In this document: piece after piece, positions 1 to 6,379 of the stretch
How positions within the stretch are numbered: the first letter of the stretch is position 1
How the letters are laid out: every line of letters begins with the position of its first letter
DNA from: a bacterium
GTDB taxonomy: Bacteria > NPL-UPA2 > JAUVJM01
DNA: 12,074 bases
Direction: 5' to 3'
Assembly (NCBI GenBank): GCA_030596585.1
Contig: JAUVJM010000034.1
Location: 1 to 12,074, forward strand
The notes under the pieces: model-generated
Databases searched by the model: none
What the model saw: only the letters and a program-made list of their open reading frames with translations
Told to the model about the DNA's origin: nothing
Made by a program: the position numbers and the translations under genes

Positions 1-69
1 GCTCTGCTTTATTCTCGCGCGGGGATTTATTTTCCACAGTTTTCGCACTTTCGGAAGTTTGATCTTCAT
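1..69 (-). CDS. Small basic protein, N-terminal 23 codons only (runs off window)
   Basis: Reading leftward from an ATG at 69-67, the frame stays open to the window edge and gives a basic peptide containing LWKINPRARIKQS. From memory, this resembles short bacterial hypothetical proteins with an 'LWxINPxxRxKxS' N-terminus followed by a Lys/Arg-rich tail; I cannot confirm that without a search. It lies 145 bases downstream of the Memo-like gene on the same strand, with a dispersed inverted repeat between them. No clear Shine-Dalgarno sequence precedes the ATG, which weakens the call. Function is unknown. It could be a chance frame, but the lack of stops and the basic composition favour a real gene. 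Confidence 0.45.
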   Translation of the reverse strand, partial: MKIKLPKVRKLWKINPRARIKQS

Positions 70-78
70 CCTGAAACA

Positions 79-99
79 CAGTAACCAGTGGTTATTATT
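79..99. repeat. Remnant of the 7-bp (YAGTGNT) repeat family
   Basis: Two adjoining heptads, CAGTAAC and CAGTGGT, are followed by TATTATT. They match the unit of the larger palindromic arrays at 5460-5533, 6298-6377 and 7730-7787, but no inverted partner arm is visible. It sits just upstream of the small partial gene's start. With only two units, chance cannot be excluded. Confidence 0.3.
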
Positions 100-106
100 A
101 CGTTTT

Positions 107-176
107 TGGTAGCCGCAACCTTTAGGTTGCGTAGATTTATCGCCGGCGGAACGCAGGCTAAAGCCTGCGGCTACCA
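107..176. repeat. Twin-hairpin palindromic repeat (REPIN-like)
   Basis: A 70-bp imperfect inverted repeat begins with TGGTAGCCGCA and ends with TGCGGCTACCA. Each half contains its own hairpin: CGCAACC/GGTTGCG around TTTA (114-131) and CGCAGGC/GCCTGCG around TAAA (152-169). The two inner stems differ in sequence but each pairs perfectly with itself, so the changes are compensatory. This layout is typical of REP doublets (REPINs), small non-coding elements mobilised in trans. It fills the gap between the Memo-like gene and the downstream small gene. It could also act as a transcription or mRNA-processing boundary; no T-run follows it. Confidence 0.75.
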
Positions 177-214
177 GAAATGACGGCGCGTTGACCGAAT
201 ATTTACCTTAATTG

Positions 215-1018
215 TCATTCTACGATGATTCCTGCATACCCCACAACCTGTGCAAAATCGCCGCTCTTCTCACCGCTATTCGTATACTTGACCAGCTCAG
301 CCCTGCTTGCTCCGCGTCTCTTGCATGCCGCCAGCATTACTGCTGTTGGAATATAACCGCACATCGAGATGCGGAATTTCCTCACCCGGCTGACCAGTTC
401 TTCCTCATCAAGATTGACAATTGCGTCAATAGCCTTTTCATCCTTCGCCTTTGCCTCATCCGCAGATTCGTAATGCGTCATGTCGGAACTGGCAACGATG
501 AGCGTATCCGGACTCTTCTCACTAACTGCATCCGCAATGGCTTTCCCTATCTCCCGGCATACGTCCAGCGCGCCCTCAGACAAGACAACCGGCACAATCC
601 GGATGTCCCTGCGTTCATACTGCAGGAACGGAACCTGGACTTCAATCGAATGCTCAAATTCATGAGCGCTATCGTCCTCAACAAGATACTTCGACCCCTC
701 GAGAATTGTTTTTGCAAGAACAGAATTGATTTGCGCATCTCCAAACGGCGTTCTCCATGAACCTTCAACCTGAATCGAATACGCTTCGCCCCGTCCCGTG
801 TGATTGGGGCCCAGCAAGACAACCGTCTCCGGGACTATCAACCGGCTGTAGACTGCTCCTGCCGTCTCCCCGGAGTACACATACCCTGCATGGGGCACAA
901 CAGCGCCGAGAGCTTTCGTTCTATCTGCATTCTCGTCCATGTACCCTTCAATCTCCTTCCTCAGAAGACTTTCAGACGCCGGATAGAACTGACCCCCAAC
1001 AACCGGTTTCCTAATCAA
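215..1018 (-). CDS. AmmeMemoRadiSam system protein B (Memo-like)
   Basis: This 267-residue protein matches the Memo family (PF01875), whose fold resembles LigB-type non-heme iron dioxygenases. Human MEMO1 binds a metal through two His and a Cys; likely counterparts here are H43 in PHAGYVYSG, H73 in GPNHTGRG and C220 in SMCGYIP. H119/H123 (AHEFEHSIEVQ) and H182 (SSDMTHY) are further conserved-looking His residues. In prokaryotes the family is grouped with an AMMECR1-like protein (A) and a radical SAM protein, neither of which is in the window; the biochemical role is unsettled. The start is a TTG giving MIRKPVVGGQFYP, the usual family N-terminus, preceded by AGGAG at 7 nt spacing. It lies 179 bases downstream of ppdK, separated by an inverted repeat. 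Confidence 0.9.
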   Translation of the reverse strand: MIRKPVVGGQFYPASESLLRKEIEGYMDENADRTKALGAVVPHAGYVYSGETAGAVYSRLIVPETVVLLGPNHTGRGEAYSIQVEGSWRTPFGDAQINSVLAKTILEGSKYLVEDDSAHEFEHSIEVQVPFLQYERRDIRIVPVVLSEGALDVCREIGKAIADAVSEKSPDTLIVASSDMTHYESADEAKAKDEKAIDAIVNLDEEELVSRVRKFRISMCGYIPTAVMLAACKRRGASRAELVKYTNSGEKSGDFAQVVGYAGIIVE

Positions 1019-1025
1019 GAAAATT

Positions 1026-1030
1026 CTCCT
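1026..1030 (-). promoter_or_regulatory. Shine-Dalgarno sequence of the Memo-like gene
   Basis: AGGAG on the minus strand lies 7 nt upstream of the TTG at 1018. It supports this non-ATG start, which also gives the family's standard N-terminus. Confidence 0.75.
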
Positions 1031-1053
1031 ACTACTTTATAACATTAATTCTC

Positions 1054-1149
1054 GTCATTCCCCAACTTGATTGGGGAATCCAGAACCTATAGTTACAGCC
1101 TGGATTCCCGCTGCAGTTTACCCCGTACTTGATGCGGGGCGGGAATGAC
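1054..1149. repeat. Dispersed inverted repeat, GTCATTCCC...GGGAATGAC family
   Basis: A 96-bp element is bounded by GTCATTCCC (1054-1062) and GGGAATGAC (1141-1149). Internal hairpins are ATTCCCCAA/TTGGGGAAT around CTTGA (1057-1079), GGGAATCCAG/CTGGATTCCC (1074-1109), and CCCCG/CGGGG (1121-1139). Repeats built from GTCATTCCC and GGAATCCAG are widespread in environmental bacterial genomes and resemble non-autonomous MITE-like elements. It fills most of the ppdK-Memo gap and could fold in the read-through transcript; no T-tract suggests an intrinsic terminator. Confidence 0.8.
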
Positions 1150-1197
1150 AAATAATTTGTGCCCTATTTCTCAAAAGGAAATTCCTATATAAGGTAT

Positions 1198-3933
1198 TTA
1201 ACCCTTAACCCCCTCCTTCAATACCGCCTGTGCGGCAGAAAGCCTGGCAATCGGCACGCGGAACGGAGAACAGCTCACGTAATCCATTCCAACTCGGTGG
1301 CAAAACTCAACCGAACTCGGCTCTCCGCCATGCTCGCCGCAAATACCAACTTCAAGACCAGGCCGCGCCTTGCGGCCTCTCTCTATCCCGATACGGATAA
1401 GCTCTCCCACACCTCTCTGGTCAAGCACCGCAAACGGATTCTCACTTAATATCTTTTTCTCAATGTAAGTTGGCAGAAATTTGCCCTCAATATCGTCACG
1501 GCTGAACCCAAAAGTCGTCTGCGTAAGATCATTCGTTCCGTAGGAAAAAAATTCCGCCTCCTCAGCTATCTCATCAGCCGTCAGTGCCGCCCTGGGTAAC
1601 TCTATCATTGTCCCCACCATATACTTCAACTCCACTCCCTTCTCTTTCATCACTTCCCCTGCAACTTCTACCACATCCTTTTTTGTAAGTCTCAGCTCAT
1701 TCACATGACCGACAAGCGGGATCATGACTTCGGGAATCGGATTATATCCCTCCTGAACAAGCTCAGCGGCGGCCTCAAAAATGGCTCTTGCCTGCATTCT
1801 GTAAACGTCGGGGAAAGTCACCCCAAGCCGGCATCCCCTGTGTCCCAGCATGGGATTCATCTCTCTGAGCTTCTCAATAATGTTGAGGACAACTTCTTTA
1901 TCAGCAATCTCCTTCGCGGCACCGCCCTGGACCTTAAGCTTCGTGATTTCAACGAGCAATTCCTCATGAGACGGCAGGAATTCATGAAGCGGCGGGTCAA
2001 GCAGTCTGATAATAACCGGCAAGCCGTCCATTGCCTTCAGGATTCCCTTGAAATCTTCTCTCTGCATCGGAAGAAGTTCTTCCAGAGGCTTTTTCCTCTC
2101 TTCTTCGGTAGATGCCATAATCATCTTCCGGACAACAGGCAAGCGCTTTTCGCCGAAGAACATATGCTCCGTCCTTGTGAGCCCTATGCCGGCGGCACCG
2201 AAACGGCGGGCAAGCTCTGCATCCTCCGGAGTGTCAGCATTGGTCCTCACGCCGAGACGCCTGACTTTATCAACCCAGGCCATAATCTTCTCGTAATAGT
2301 CGTACAGCGCCGAATCCTGGGATTTCATTTCCCCGCGCGTAACTCTCATAATCTCCGACTCTATCGTTGGGACCTCACCAAGCATCACCTCGCCGGTAGT
2401 TCCATCCAGTGAAACGTATTCCCCCTTTTTGACTTCAAGGTCTCCCACGGTAAACTTCTTCGCTCCATAGTTAACGTTCATGGCACTGCATCCTGCCACA
2501 CAGCATTTCCCCATACCTCGCGCAACAACCGCCGCATGCGATGTCATTCCGCCGCGCGCGGTCAGTATCCCCTGCGCAGCAGCCATCCCGTGTATGTCCT
2601 CGGGAGAAGTCTCCAACCTTACAAGTATTACCCTCTCGCCTTTTTGCCCAAGTCTATCAGCTTCATCGGCACTGAAAACCACTTTCCCTGTCGCCGCACC
2701 GGGCGAAGCGTTGAGACCCTTTGCAACGACCTTCTTTTCGGCTTTTGGGTCAAACATCGGGTGAAGCAGTTGGTCTATCTGCTCCGGCTCTATACGCTGT
2801 ATTGCCTCTGCCTCAGCTATAAGTCCTTCTCCAACCATTTCGACAGCCGCCCTCATTGCCGCCACTGCAGTGCGTTTGCCTGTACGCGTCTGCAGCATCC
2901 ACAATTTGCCCTCCTGAATAGTGAACTCTATATCCTGCATATCCCTGTAGTGTTTCTCAAGCTTGCTCCTTATGCCCTCAAGAGACCTGTATATGTCCGG
3001 CATTTCCTCTTCCAGCGACAGCACCGACTCATCTTTCTTGGTCGCCTTGTTGATTTGCTTGGGAGTCCGTGTTCCTGCCACGACATCTTCCCCCTGCGCG
3101 TTCATCAGGTACTCTCCGTAGAAAACGTTTTCTCCCGTCGCAGGATTCCGCGTGAAAGCAACTCCTGTCCCTGAACTCTCCCCCATGTTACCGAAAACCA
3201 TCGCCTGAACGTTCACCGCAGTTCCCCAATGACCGGGAATGCTGTTAATCTTCCTGTATGAAACGGCGCGCGGCGTTTCCCACGAACTGAACACGGCGCT
3301 AATCGCACCCCAGAGCTGGTCTTCAGGCTTTTCGGGAAAAGGTTTACCTGTCTTCTCCCCGATAACCGCTTTGAACTCTTTTACAAGCTCCTTCATATCG
3401 GAAGAGGTCAATTCCGTATCGTTACTGACTCCTCTTGCTTCTTTCTTCTTATCAATCAGGGACTCGAAAACATGACCATCTACGTCGAGAACCACATTGC
3501 CGTACATCTGCACAAAACGCCGGTAGCTGTCGTAACCCGTTCTCTCATTGCCTATTCCGGCAATGAAACCCTTAAGAGTCTCGTCATTAAGTCCTATATT
3601 CAGAACAGTATCCATCATGCCCGGCATAGATATTCTCGCTCCGGAACGGACTGATACGAGCAATGGATTATCCATGTCTCCGAACTTAGCACCCATAACT
3701 TCTTCAACCTTCTTCATATTTGCCGCTGCTTCTTCGTGAAGACCTTCGGGATACTGCCCATTATTCTCATAATACGCTGTGCAAACCTCCGTCGAGATGG
3801 TAAAACCAGCCGGAACGTCTATGCCCAAGCCAGCCATCTCCGCCAGGTTTGCACCCTTCCCTCCAAGGAGGTTTTTCATTCCCGCGTTGCCTTCCGCATT
3901 CCCACCGCCAAACAGATAAATCATCTTGTTCAT
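1198..3933 (-). CDS. ppdK: Pyruvate, phosphate dikinase
   Basis: PPDK reversibly converts pyruvate, ATP and phosphate to PEP, AMP and PPi in the cytoplasm; many anaerobes use it in PPi-linked glycolysis or in gluconeogenesis. The 911 residues show the full three-part layout. The N-terminal nucleotide-binding domain (about 1-350) includes YLFGGG and LLGGKGANLAEM. The swivelling phosphohistidine domain has GGMTSHAAVVARG with catalytic H466. The C-terminal PEP/pyruvate barrel (about 540-905) includes TRTEHMF, GHRGCRLG and CGEHGGEP with catalytic C865. T464, two residues before the His, matches the position phosphorylated by PPDK regulatory protein in other systems; no such regulator gene is visible here. 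ATG is preceded by GGAGGA at 9 nt. The gene lies 161 bases downstream of glyS. No truncation is seen. Confidence 0.98.
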   Translation of the reverse strand: MNKMIYLFGGGNAEGNAGMKNLLGGKGANLAEMAGLGIDVPAGFTISTEVCTAYYENNGQYPEGLHEEAAANMKKVEEVMGAKFGDMDNPLLVSVRSGARISMPGMMDTVLNIGLNDETLKGFIAGIGNERTGYDSYRRFVQMYGNVVLDVDGHVFESLIDKKKEARGVSNDTELTSSDMKELVKEFKAVIGEKTGKPFPEKPEDQLWGAISAVFSSWETPRAVSYRKINSIPGHWGTAVNVQAMVFGNMGESSGTGVAFTRNPATGENVFYGEYLMNAQGEDVVAGTRTPKQINKATKKDESVLSLEEEMPDIYRSLEGIRSKLEKHYRDMQDIEFTIQEGKLWMLQTRTGKRTAVAAMRAAVEMVGEGLIAEAEAIQRIEPEQIDQLLHPMFDPKAEKKVVAKGLNASPGAATGKVVFSADEADRLGQKGERVILVRLETSPEDIHGMAAAQGILTARGGMTSHAAVVARGMGKCCVAGCSAMNVNYGAKKFTVGDLEVKKGEYVSLDGTTGEVMLGEVPTIESEIMRVTRGEMKSQDSALYDYYEKIMAWVDKVRRLGVRTNADTPEDAELARRFGAAGIGLTRTEHMFFGEKRLPVVRKMIMASTEEERKKPLEELLPMQREDFKGILKAMDGLPVIIRLLDPPLHEFLPSHEELLVEITKLKVQGGAAKEIADKEVVLNIIEKLREMNPMLGHRGCRLGVTFPDVYRMQARAIFEAAAELVQEGYNPIPEVMIPLVGHVNELRLTKKDVVEVAGEVMKEKGVELKYMVGTMIELPRAALTADEIAEEAEFFSYGTNDLTQTTFGFSRDDIEGKFLPTYIEKKILSENPFAVLDQRGVGELIRIGIERGRKARPGLEVGICGEHGGEPSSVEFCHRVGMDYVSCSPFRVPIARLSAAQAVLKEGVKG

Positions 3934-3942
3934 AACAACAAT

Positions 3943-3948
3943 TCCTCC
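3943..3948 (-). promoter_or_regulatory. Shine-Dalgarno sequence of ppdK
   Basis: GGAGGA on the minus strand stands 9 nt before the ATG at 3933. It contrasts with recO and mgtE, which lack such a site. Confidence 0.75.
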
Positions 3949-3962
3949 ATAAATACAGCGAT

Positions 3963-3989
3963 TAGTGAACTGTTAAATACTAGTGAACT
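3963..3989. repeat. Degenerate direct repeat TAGTGAACT, heptad-family remnant
   Basis: TAGTGAACT occurs at 3963-3971 and again at 3981-3989 in the ppdK leader. The unit matches the YAGTGNT heptads of the larger arrays but has no clear inverted arm here. It directly precedes the inverted repeat at 4001-4088. It may be a decayed array. Confidence 0.35.
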
Positions 3990-4000
3990 ACATCCGCACC

Positions 4001-4088
4001 TGTCATTCTGAGAAGCAAAGCAACGAAGAATCTATAGAGATTCTTCGCGGAGTTTATACTGAGTGAAACGAATGTGCTCAGAATGACA
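4001..4088. repeat. Dispersed inverted repeat, TGTCATTCTGAG...CTCAGAATGACA family
   Basis: An 88-bp element has perfect 12-bp ends, TGTCATTCTGAG and CTCAGAATGACA. Inside is a 10-bp stem, CGAAGAATCT/AGATTCTTCG, around ATAG (4024-4047). This motif set (TGTCATTCTGAGCGAAGCGAAGAATCT-like) recurs in many environmental bacterial genomes as a non-coding dispersed repeat. It begins 6 bases after the glyS stop and is transcribed unless glyS and ppdK are separate units. A terminator role is possible, but no T-run is present. Confidence 0.8.
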
Positions 4089-4094
4089 CGGCGC

Positions 4095-5399
4095 TCACTG
4101 AGTGTTCTCTTCCCCTTGCATCAATTCCCCAAGTCTCCCCGGAAGTTCCGAAACCTTTAACCGTACCTGTTTCATGTCATCTCTGTTACGCAGGGTTACC
4201 GTATCATCCTCAATAGTCTGGGCATCAACCGTAACGCAAAAGGGCGTCCCGACCTCATCCTGCCGCCTGTACCGGCGTCCGACAGAGCCTCCCTCATCGT
4301 AGAAGACCTTCATATGTCTCCGCAGCTGCGCCGCTATCTTTTTCGCAATCTCCGGCATGCCATCCCTCTTCACAAGAGGGAAAATCCCAACTTTAACAGG
4401 AGCAATCTCCGGCGACAGGCGCAGAACCACCCTATTCTCCTCTTCCTCAAAAGCATCAACGAGACAAGTCAGGAGCGTCCGGTCAACGCCGGCAGAAGTT
4501 TCGACAATATAGGGAATAAATCTCTCACCCGTGGAATCATCGAAATATTCGAGGTCTTTACCCGAAGATTTGCTGTGATTTTTCAGGTCGTAATCCGTCC
4601 GGTTATGGATTCCCTCGAGTTCCTTCCACCCAAAAGGAAACTCATACTGTATGTCAAAAGCCCTGCTTGCATAGTGAGGTAACTCATCTTCAGTGTGCTC
4701 GTGAAAACGCAGTTTCTCAGCTTTGATTCCCAGCTTGACGTACCACTGCATTCGTTCTTTTCTCCACGTTTCAAGCCACTCCTGTGCAGTCTCCGGCTTG
4801 ACAAAGTACTGCATCTCCATCTGTTCGAATTCCCTCATCCTGAAAATGAAATTTCCGGGAGTGACTTCATTCCGGAAAGCTTTACCAATCTGGGCAATCC
4901 CGAAGGGCACTTTTCTTCTGGAAGTATTGAGCACATTCAGGAAATTCACGTATATTCCCTGAGCAGTTTCCGGCCGAAGATATGCAATACTCGCATCGTC
5001 TTCAACCGGGCCGATGTGAGTCCTGAACATGAGATTGAAAAGCCTTGCTTCCGTCAGTTCACCTCCGCAATCGGGACACGATTTCCCACTCACCTCATCT
5101 ACGCGGAAACGGAGCTTGCATTTCCTGCAATCAACCATGGCGTCGGTGAACCCATCAACGTGACCTGACGCTTCCCAGACGCGCGGATGCATAATAATAC
5201 TTGCGTCCAGCCCTTCTATGTCATCCCTGAAATAGGTCATTGATTTCCACCAGAACCGCCTTATGTTGTTTTTGAGCTCAGCGCCGAGCGGACCGTAATC
5301 CCAGCAGCTATTGATACCCCCGTATATCTCGCTGGAGGGATAAACATACCCGCGGCGTTTGCAAAGCGATACGATTTTCTCCATTATGTCATTAGCCAT
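4095..5399 (-). CDS. glyS: Glycyl-tRNA synthetase, single-chain (alpha2-type)
   Basis: This class II synthetase charges tRNA-Gly with glycine. The 434-residue protein has an N-terminal HGLY-like start (EIYGGINSCWDYGPLG), a four-cysteine zinc-type knuckle (C91, C94, C108, C111), motif 2 (FRNEVTPG and FRMREFEQMEMQYF, about 175-199), motif 3 (ETSAGVDRTLL, R307), and a C-terminal anticodon-binding domain (about 332-420, with GSVGRRYRRQDEVGTPFC). It is the eukaryote-like homodimeric type, not the alpha2beta2 GlyQS enzyme. An ATG 39 bases upstream (5438) would add 13 residues, but that stretch comes partly from a dispersed repeat. The ATG at 5399 has GAGGG at 7 nt and gives the usual N-terminus. 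It follows recO by 100 bases, as recO and glycyl-tRNA synthetase genes are neighbours in many bacteria. Confidence 0.97.
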   Translation of the reverse strand: MANDIMEKIVSLCKRRGYVYPSSEIYGGINSCWDYGPLGAELKNNIRRFWWKSMTYFRDDIEGLDASIIMHPRVWEASGHVDGFTDAMVDCRKCKLRFRVDEVSGKSCPDCGGELTEARLFNLMFRTHIGPVEDDASIAYLRPETAQGIYVNFLNVLNTSRRKVPFGIAQIGKAFRNEVTPGNFIFRMREFEQMEMQYFVKPETAQEWLETWRKERMQWYVKLGIKAEKLRFHEHTEDELPHYASRAFDIQYEFPFGWKELEGIHNRTDYDLKNHSKSSGKDLEYFDDSTGERFIPYIVETSAGVDRTLLTCLVDAFEEEENRVVLRLSPEIAPVKVGIFPLVKRDGMPEIAKKIAAQLRRHMKVFYDEGGSVGRRYRRQDEVGTPFCVTVDAQTIEDDTVTLRNRDDMKQVRLKVSELPGRLGELMQGEENTQ

Positions 5400-5406
5400 A
5401 AGATAA

Positions 5407-5411
5407 CCCTC
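5407..5411 (-). promoter_or_regulatory. Shine-Dalgarno sequence deciding the glyS start
   Basis: GAGGG on the minus strand lies 7 nt upstream of the ATG at 5399. It favours that start over the in-frame ATG at 5438. Confidence 0.6.
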
Positions 5412-5433
5412 ATTGCCATTAGACCTTAGACTT

Positions 5434-5454
5434 TTCACTTCGTTCAGAGTGACA
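5434..5454. repeat. Half-copy of the TGTCATTCTGAG-family repeat
   Basis: On the minus strand this reads TGTCACTCTGAACGAAGTGAA, close to the arm of the 4001-4088 family (TGTCATTCTGAG plus GAAG). No matching second arm is seen, so it is a solo half-site or decayed copy. It lies beside the heptad array at 5460-5533 and upstream of glyS, and overlaps the spurious upstream extension of the glyS frame. Confidence 0.5.
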
Positions 5455-5459
5455 TTTGA

Positions 5460-5533
5460 TAGTGTTCAGCCCAGCGTAGTAATCAGTGAACAGCATATTC
5501 TACCGGCCACTGACAACTGAACACTGAACACTG
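5460..5533. repeat. Palindromic heptad array, 5+5 units (recO|glyS)
   Basis: The left arm has TAGTGTT, CAGCCCA (plus 3 extra bases), TAGTAAT, CAGTGAA and CAGCATA. After one central base, the right arm on the plus strand has TCTACCG, GCCACTG, ACAACTG, AACACTG and AACACTG, the reverse complement of the same unit. The array overlaps the 3' end of recO, covering codons 254-263 and the stop. It is the least regular of the three arrays in the window. Confidence 0.75.
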
Positions 5534-6291
5534 TCTTTAATGACTTCCTCCAGAAACTCCTGCGACTTCAGCCGTTTTCCGAGAAGATACCCGAGGTAAT
5601 AATGCATCGCGGTCTTCAATTCCTCTGATATAGCACGCGAAAGCTTCAGACGGGAGAGTTTCCCGATATCAACTTTCTGCAGGTGCACTAATGCCGAATA
5701 CACACCACCGGATATATTCATCGAATCACTGACGCCCGCGGCGCATCCCCTGCAGATTACTCCTCCGGAAGAAGCCGAAAACTCGAGCTCCCCCCGGGAC
5801 GATGCCGCACTCTTCTGACAAACTACACAGCTCTTGAGCAAAGGACTATACCCCAAAACCCTCAAAAGGTGCAGCTCAAGAAATCGCGCCACTATGTCAA
5901 AATCACCATTATCCCTCAATCGGTACAGAACTGCAAGCAAAAGTCTGAACAATTCCTCGCCCGGCTCGTCTTTCCCAACCATCTCATCAACCAACTGAAC
6001 GAAATACGCCGCATAACACGTTTTCACGAGATCCTCGCGAATATCCTGAAAGGACTCCTCCTCACTGCATTGACTGACAATTTGAATATCTCTGTCTCTC
6101 CTGTCATAATACACAAGACTCAAGTGTGTGAAAACCTCAAGACATCCCCTGAAAGGACTTGTCTTCCTCCTTGCACCTTTTGCAACCGCCGTAATTTTCC
6201 CACGGGAAGATGTATAAAACGTAACAATTTTGCTCGTTTCCTTCCAATCTCTGGTGTTCAGAACAATCGCCCCGGTTTTTTCGATACCCAT
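5500..6291 (-). CDS. recO: DNA repair protein RecO
   Basis: RecO works with RecF and RecR to load RecA onto SSB-coated single-stranded DNA at gaps. The 263-residue protein shows the N-terminal OB-fold start (KTGAIVLNTRDWKETSKIV, about 5-23), a basic loop (AKGARRKTSPF), a helical middle, and a zinc module with C155-x2-C158 and C180-x2-C183. The family-like part ends near residue 253 (FLEEVIKD). The last ten residues, SVQCSVVSGR, and the stop are encoded by the heptad array at 5460-5533, so the native C-terminus has probably been replaced or extended. The ATG at 6291 gives the standard N-terminus, yet there is no Shine-Dalgarno sequence: another array begins 6 bases upstream. The gene lies 88 bases after mgtE. 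Confidence 0.95.
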   Translation of the reverse strand: MGIEKTGAIVLNTRDWKETSKIVTFYTSSRGKITAVAKGARRKTSPFRGCLEVFTHLSLVYYDRRDRDIQIVSQCSEEESFQDIREDLVKTCYAAYFVQLVDEMVGKDEPGEELFRLLLAVLYRLRDNGDFDIVARFLELHLLRVLGYSPLLKSCVVCQKSAASSRGELEFSASSGGVICRGCAAGVSDSMNISGGVYSALVHLQKVDIGKLSRLKLSRAISEELKTAMHYYLGYLLGKRLKSQEFLEEVIKDSVQCSVVSGR

Positions 6292-6297
6292 TACAAT

Positions 6298-6377
6298 CAG
6301 TGGTTAGTGGTCAGCAGTCAGTGGTCAGTACTCACAATTCCATGTACTAATCACTGTTCACTATCTACTGATCACTG
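6298..6377. repeat. Palindromic heptad array, 5+5 units (mgtE|recO)
   Basis: Five contiguous units, CAGTGGT, TAGTGGT, CAGCAGT, CAGTGGT and CAGTACT (6298-6332), are followed by a 10-base spacer, CACAATTCCA. Five inverted units, TGTACTA, ATCACTG, TTCACTA, TCTACTG and ATCACTG, then fill 6343-6377. Outer units pair at up to 6 of 7 positions, so a long imperfect hairpin is possible in DNA or RNA. It fills almost the whole gap, ending 2 bases before the mgtE stop and starting 6 bases from the recO start. Confidence 0.85.
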
Positions 6378-6379
6378 TC

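Noticed and set aside
1036..1065. Possible promoter for the Memo-like gene (TATAAA with TTGGGG 18 nt upstream, minus strand)
   Set aside because: The -35 match is poor and lies in an inverted repeat, and the implied transcript start would cut into the Shine-Dalgarno sequence at 1026-1030.
1705..2412. Long plus-strand open frame inside ppdK (others at 2536-3174, 4314-4682, 8695-9240, 9113-9853, 9869-10564)
   Set aside because: They lie opposite strongly conserved genes, lack recognisable domains, and have the composition expected of antisense shadows.
3934..4000. Promoter in the ppdK leader (TTCACT ... TAATCG, 17 nt spacing)
   Set aside because: Both boxes match consensus poorly and are made of the TAGTGAACT repeat; not supportable.
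4001..4088. Intrinsic terminator for glyS
   Set aside because: The structure is strong but has no downstream T-run on the transcribed strand and matches a dispersed repeat family; termination cannot be claimed from sequence.
5400..5438. Longer glyS start at 5438
   Set aside because: The added 13 residues are not family-like, the start overlaps a dispersed repeat half-site, and the ATG at 5399 has a good Shine-Dalgarno sequence.
6298..6377. CRISPR-like array
   Set aside because: Units are 7 bp, degenerate, contiguous and inverted between arms; there are no spacers and no cas genes.
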